DNA of 64,000 nt from positions 62,001 to 126,000 of the forward strand of contig BGOK01000002.1 of NCBI GenBank assembly GCA_003569205.1, written 5' to 3'. Origin of the DNA: Verrucomicrobiota bacterium. GTDB lineage: Bacteria; Verrucomicrobiota; Verrucomicrobiia; Opitutales; UBA953. The translations under genes were made by a program, and so were the position numbers. Position 1 is the stretch's first letter. Every line of letters starts with the position of its first letter. Under the pieces are notes generated by a model, which was not told the DNA's origin, did not search any database, and saw only the letters and a list, made by a program, of their open reading frames with translations. Positions 60,641-64,000 of this stretch are shown here, one piece after another.

Positions 60641-60695
60641 AACCCCCAACCCCCAACCCCCAACCCCCAACCCCCAACCCCCAACCCCCAACCCC
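60641..60695 (+). repeat. perfect heptanucleotide array (AACCCCC)n
   Basis: Seven full AACCCCC units plus a partial AACCCC, no mismatches; telomere-like, G-rich on minus strand. Confidence 0.95.
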
Positions 60696-60705
60696 TCTTT
60701 CTCTG

Positions 60706-61161
60706 TTACTCCTTCAGCTGCGCGATGAGCTTGAGGGTCTCGAGCGGGGTCTCGTGCGTGGAGGCCGCGCCGTGCAGTCCGGGCGGAAGTAAGGCAATGG
60801 CTTGCTGCTGGAAATCCGCGATGAGTTCTTGGACTTCCTGCAGCGCGGCCGCGACCTGATCGGCGTCGACCCAGACGTCGTAGAGTTTCAAGGTGGAGCC
60901 AGGCTGTTCGCCGTCGACCGCCCCTTCACCGATGGCGTAGCCGCAGTCTTCGAGTTCGTCCCAGAGGCCAGCGTCGGTCTCGAAGTCGTCCTCGAGGCTG
61001 TAGGTACGGATGCCCGTCAGCCACATATCGAGCTCCTTAAAGAGTTTTTCGTGCGTGGCATGAATCTCGGAGAAAGTGAAATCCAAGCCGACAGCCACGA
61101 GCTGCTGGCCTTCGAGGATATCGCCCAACTGGGGGCCTTCAGGATTGGCGTCTGCGCTCAT
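60706..61161 (-). CDS. hypothetical acidic protein
   Basis: 151 aa MSADANPEGPQLGDILEGQQLVAVGLDFTFSEIHATHEKLFKELDMWL... Confidence 0.65.
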   Translation of the reverse strand: MSADANPEGPQLGDILEGQQLVAVGLDFTFSEIHATHEKLFKELDMWLTGIRTYSLEDDFETDAGLWDELEDCGYAIGEGAVDGEQPGSTLKLYDVWVDADQVAAALQEVQELIADFQQQAIALLPPGLHGAASTHETPLETLKLIAQLKE

Positions 61162-61210
61162 GTCGGGAAGCGTGCGAAGCTCCGTCCGAAAGGCGATACC
61201 GAAGAACCGC

Positions 61211-62440
61211 TTACTCCGCGGCCGCTTGACCAGCCAGCCAGCCCGTCGTCCAGGCGTTCTGGAAGTTGAAGCCGCCCGTCACCCCGTCGACATCGAGTAC
61301 TTCGCCGGCGAAATAGAGTCCGGGGAAGAGGCGGCTTTCCATGGTCTTGAAATCCACCTCGGCCAGCTTCACGCCACCGCAGGTGACGAACTCGTCTTTA
61401 AAGAGGCTCTTACCATCGACGGTGAAGGTGGCCGCAGTTAATTGCGTGGCCAACGCCTGTAGCTCGGGATTGCTGACGTGTGCCCATGGCGTGGTGGCGG
61501 TGATGCCTGCGGCCGCGACGAAGCGTTCCCAGAGGCGTTGCGGCATCGCGACGGGGCTAAAGGTAGTCAGCTGCTTGCGGGCGTTTTGATCCCGGACAAC
61601 GGCGAGTTCCTTGAGGAGCGTATCGCGGGTGTGCGGAGGGACCCAGTTGACTTGAATGGGGAACTGGTAGCCGGCTTCGGCGAAGCCACGCGCGCCCCAA
61701 GCCGAAAGCTTGAGGATCGCCGGGCCGCTGAGGCCCCAGTGGGTCACGAGAATCGGTCCGTCGGTCTTGAGCTTCGTGCCGGGAGCGGTTACCACGACGT
61801 GCTCCACGGAGACACCCGAAAGGTCGGTGAGGCGCGGGTCCTTGATGTGAAAGGTGAAAAGCGAAGGTACTGGCGCGATGACGGAGTGCCCAAAGGATTC
61901 CGCGATGGCCAAGCCGCCCGAGGCTTTATTGCCACCCGTCGCGACGATTAGTTTCTCGGCGAGGTGGGTGGTACCGTCACCGAGGTGGAGCGTGAACCCG
62001 GCGTCGGTCCGTTCGACTTTCTTGACCGCCGTCTGGACACGGATGCGCACGAAGGACCGGTTGGCAGCTGCTTGGAGGCAGTCGATGATGGTGCCTGAGT
62101 CGTCGGTGACCGGGAACATGCGACCATCCTCCTCGGTCTTAGTACCGACCCCGCGTTCGGCGAACCATGCGATGGTATCCCGCGGCTGGAAGCGGTGAAA
62201 GGCCCCGAGGAGCTCACGCCCCCCGCGTGGGTATTTCTTCACAAGCTCCGCTGGTTCGAAGCAGCTGTGGGTCACGTTACAACGCCCGCCACCGGAGACA
62301 CGGACTTTGGCGAGCAAGTGCGGGGTGGCCTCAAAGAGCGTCACGACCCCGCGACGGCCCAGCTTCTCCGCACAGGCGACCGCGGCGAAGAAGCCAGCGG
62401 CTCCACCGCCAACAACGGCGACTGGGCGCGGCGTGGACAT
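61211..62440 (-). CDS. NAD(P)/FAD-dependent oxidoreductase, YhiN/HI0933 family
   Basis: VAVVGGGAAGFFAAVACAEKLGRRG...LLAKVRVSGGGRCNVTHSC...IVATGGNKASGGLAIAESFGHSVIAPVPSLFTFHI...FAGEVLDVDGVTGGFNFQNAWTTGWLAG. Confidence 0.94.
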   Translation of the reverse strand: MSTPRPVAVVGGGAAGFFAAVACAEKLGRRGVVTLFEATPHLLAKVRVSGGGRCNVTHSCFEPAELVKKYPRGGRELLGAFHRFQPRDTIAWFAERGVGTKTEEDGRMFPVTDDSGTIIDCLQAAANRSFVRIRVQTAVKKVERTDAGFTLHLGDGTTHLAEKLIVATGGNKASGGLAIAESFGHSVIAPVPSLFTFHIKDPRLTDLSGVSVEHVVVTAPGTKLKTDGPILVTHWGLSGPAILKLSAWGARGFAEAGYQFPIQVNWVPPHTRDTLLKELAVVRDQNARKQLTTFSPVAMPQRLWERFVAAAGITATTPWAHVSNPELQALATQLTAATFTVDGKSLFKDEFVTCGGVKLAEVDFKTMESRLFPGLYFAGEVLDVDGVTGGFNFQNAWTTGWLAGQAAAE

Positions 62441-62541
62441 GCCGCCAAGTTGGGGCGGCCCGTCTCGCTTGGCAAGGCAGGGAGGTGGAACTCGCCAAGC
62501 AATCACCGGTCTGCATCTTACCCCATGCCCCAGTCGTCCCC

Positions 62542-64000
62542 ATGCATGCATTTCTGAAGTCCACGCTCGTTGCCCTTTCACTGTTTGTGGGGCTACTTCC
62601 GTCCATGGCCGCCGAGGAGCCGCTGTTCGCACGGGATAACCTAGCCGCTTGGTGCATCGTTCCCTTCGACGCCAAGCAACGTGGTCCTGAGGCTCGGGCG
62701 GAGATGCTGGCGAAACTCGGCTTCAAGCAGTTCGTCTATGATTACCGGGCGGAGCATATCCCGCAGTGGGACGCCGAGCTCATCGCCTTAAAGAAACGTG
62801 GCATCGCGCTCACGGGTTGGTGGTTTCCAACGGTCTTGAATGACGAGGGTAAGCAGGCCCTAGCACTTTTCCGCAAGCATGACGTGCACCCCCAGCTGTG
62901 GGTGATGGGTAATGGCGGTTCCATCGCGGTGAAAGACGCGGCAGATCAACAAGCCCGCATCGCCGCAGAAGTGGCGCGACTCAAGCCCATCTGCGACGCC
63001 GGTGCCGCGCAGGGCTGCCAAGTGGGTCTCTATAATCACGGGAATTGGTTCGGTGAACCCGATAACCTCGTGGCGGTCGTGCAGGCCTTGCAGGCCCAAG
63101 GCGTGAAGAACGTTGGCATCGTCTATAACCTACATCACGGCCACGGGAAGGTTGAGCAGTTCGATAAGTTCCTGCCCAAACTTCTGCCGCATCTACTCTG
63201 CCTAAACCTGAACGGCATGGACGCCGATGGCGAAGCGAAGGGGCAGAAGATTAAGCCGCTGGGGTCTGGGCACCTCGACCTCGCCATCCTCCGACAGGTC
63301 CGGGCCAGCGGTTACCGCGGCCCGCTGGGAATTTTGAACCATACCAACGTCGATGCCGAAGGGCGCCTGCAAGATAACCTCGATGGGCTCGCTTGGTTGG
63401 TCGCACAGCTCGATAGCCCGATCGCACCCGCCGCCCCTAAGTATCGCACCTGGGCTGAGCCTGCGCCGAAGAAGAAGCTTACCCCCGCCGAGCCAGTTCC
63501 TTCGTTCGCGCCGGAGTTTGGGTATGCGTTGTCCGGTGGCTATGTGACTAAGGGCAAGCCGACGTTTCATGAATGGCCTATCACCGTCGAAGTGCGCGCC
63601 CGCTTGGACGGCAAGGCCAACTACAACGTCATCATCGCCTGTAACAATAAACCCGACCTCGGTCATTGGGAGCTGAAGACCGATCGCGGGACGGGCGCCT
63701 TTGGTTTATACATCCCCGGACGTGGTGGCGAATTCCCCACCGGCCGCGTTATGACCGATGGGAAGTGGCACGACTATGTAGCCGCTATTGGCAAGGAGCG
63801 TGTCCGCGTCTGGATCGACGGCGAACTCGTCTTGGATAAACCCATCGCAGCGGAAAAAGTCCGACCCGCCGCCGCAGAAGAGAAGTTAGCTTTCGGTCGA
63901 CTGGTAGATGGCACCGTCGGCTGCGATGGCCTCGTGGATGACGTGCGCCTGTCGCGGGGTGAGATCCCTCCGGAAAAGTCCGCTCAACCGATGCCGCGCC
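62542..64000 (+). CDS. secreted sugar-phosphate-isomerase/epimerase-like TIM barrel fused to LamG/concanavalin-like domain (partial, runs off window)
   Basis: Own translation from ATG 62542: MHAFLKSTLVALSLFVGLLPSMAAEEPLFARDNLAAWCIVPFDAKQRG...KNVGIVYNLHHGHGKVEQF...TRDRGTGAFGLYIPGRGGEFPTGRVMTDGKWHDYVAAIGKERVRVWIDGELVLDKP-like LamG end. Not in the ORF track because no stop is in the window. Confidence 0.8.
   Translation, partial: MHAFLKSTLVALSLFVGLLPSMAAEEPLFARDNLAAWCIVPFDAKQRGPEARAEMLAKLGFKQFVYDYRAEHIPQWDAELIALKKRGIALTGWWFPTVLNDEGKQALALFRKHDVHPQLWVMGNGGSIAVKDAADQQARIAAEVARLKPICDAGAAQGCQVGLYNHGNWFGEPDNLVAVVQALQAQGVKNVGIVYNLHHGHGKVEQFDKFLPKLLPHLLCLNLNGMDADGEAKGQKIKPLGSGHLDLAILRQVRASGYRGPLGILNHTNVDAEGRLQDNLDGLAWLVAQLDSPIAPAAPKYRTWAEPAPKKKLTPAEPVPSFAPEFGYALSGGYVTKGKPTFHEWPITVEVRARLDGKANYNVIIACNNKPDLGHWELKTDRGTGAFGLYIPGRGGEFPTGRVMTDGKWHDYVAAIGKERVRVWIDGELVLDKPIAAEKVRPAAAEEKLAFGRLVDGTVGCDGLVDDVRLSRGEIPPEKSAQPMPR

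Noticed and set aside
60519-60728. Pro/Asn-rich ORF (PTPNPQPPTPNPQPPTPNP)
   Set aside because: Pure translation of the (AACCCCC)n array; no plausible start or homologous family.

Overview
GC-rich, gene-dense bacterial chromosomal window. Composition and gene content suggest Verrucomicrobiota/Opitutales-like, but this is inference only. It carries mostly housekeeping and biosynthetic genes: comEC (partial), folK, folB, carB, a MacA/MacB/TolC-type efflux operon, a thiamine cluster (thiS, TenI/thiE-like, thiE, thiG), tlyA, rpsR, sua5, prmC, proS, xseA, pyk, trmB, argH, metH, rsmG, an Hsp70-like protein, and a biotin operon (bioA-B-D-F-[BioH-like]-C). A roughly 9 kb lipid-modification cluster (two CFA-synthase-like methyltransferases, FAD oxidoreductase, DUF1365, DUF1295, desaturase) lies divergent from an ECF sigma factor. 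I saw no rRNA, tRNA, CRISPR, prophage or transposase. The most unusual signals are in the intergenic DNA: (1) a dispersed REP-like 27-nt palindrome family with compensatory stem changes, clustered at 60.36-60.54 kb; (2) G-rich heptad/14-mer tandem arrays at four loci; (3) other short degenerate tandem repeat families that fill complete intergenic gaps; (4) a BirA-like operator upstream of bioA; (5) a G7/C7 inverted-homopolymer hairpin upstream of the sigma factor. Three conserved genes (an esterase, prmC and metH) are each broken by a single-nucleotide frameshift in or near a G/C run. These are most likely assembly indels. All family calls come from motif recognition by eye; no database search was run.
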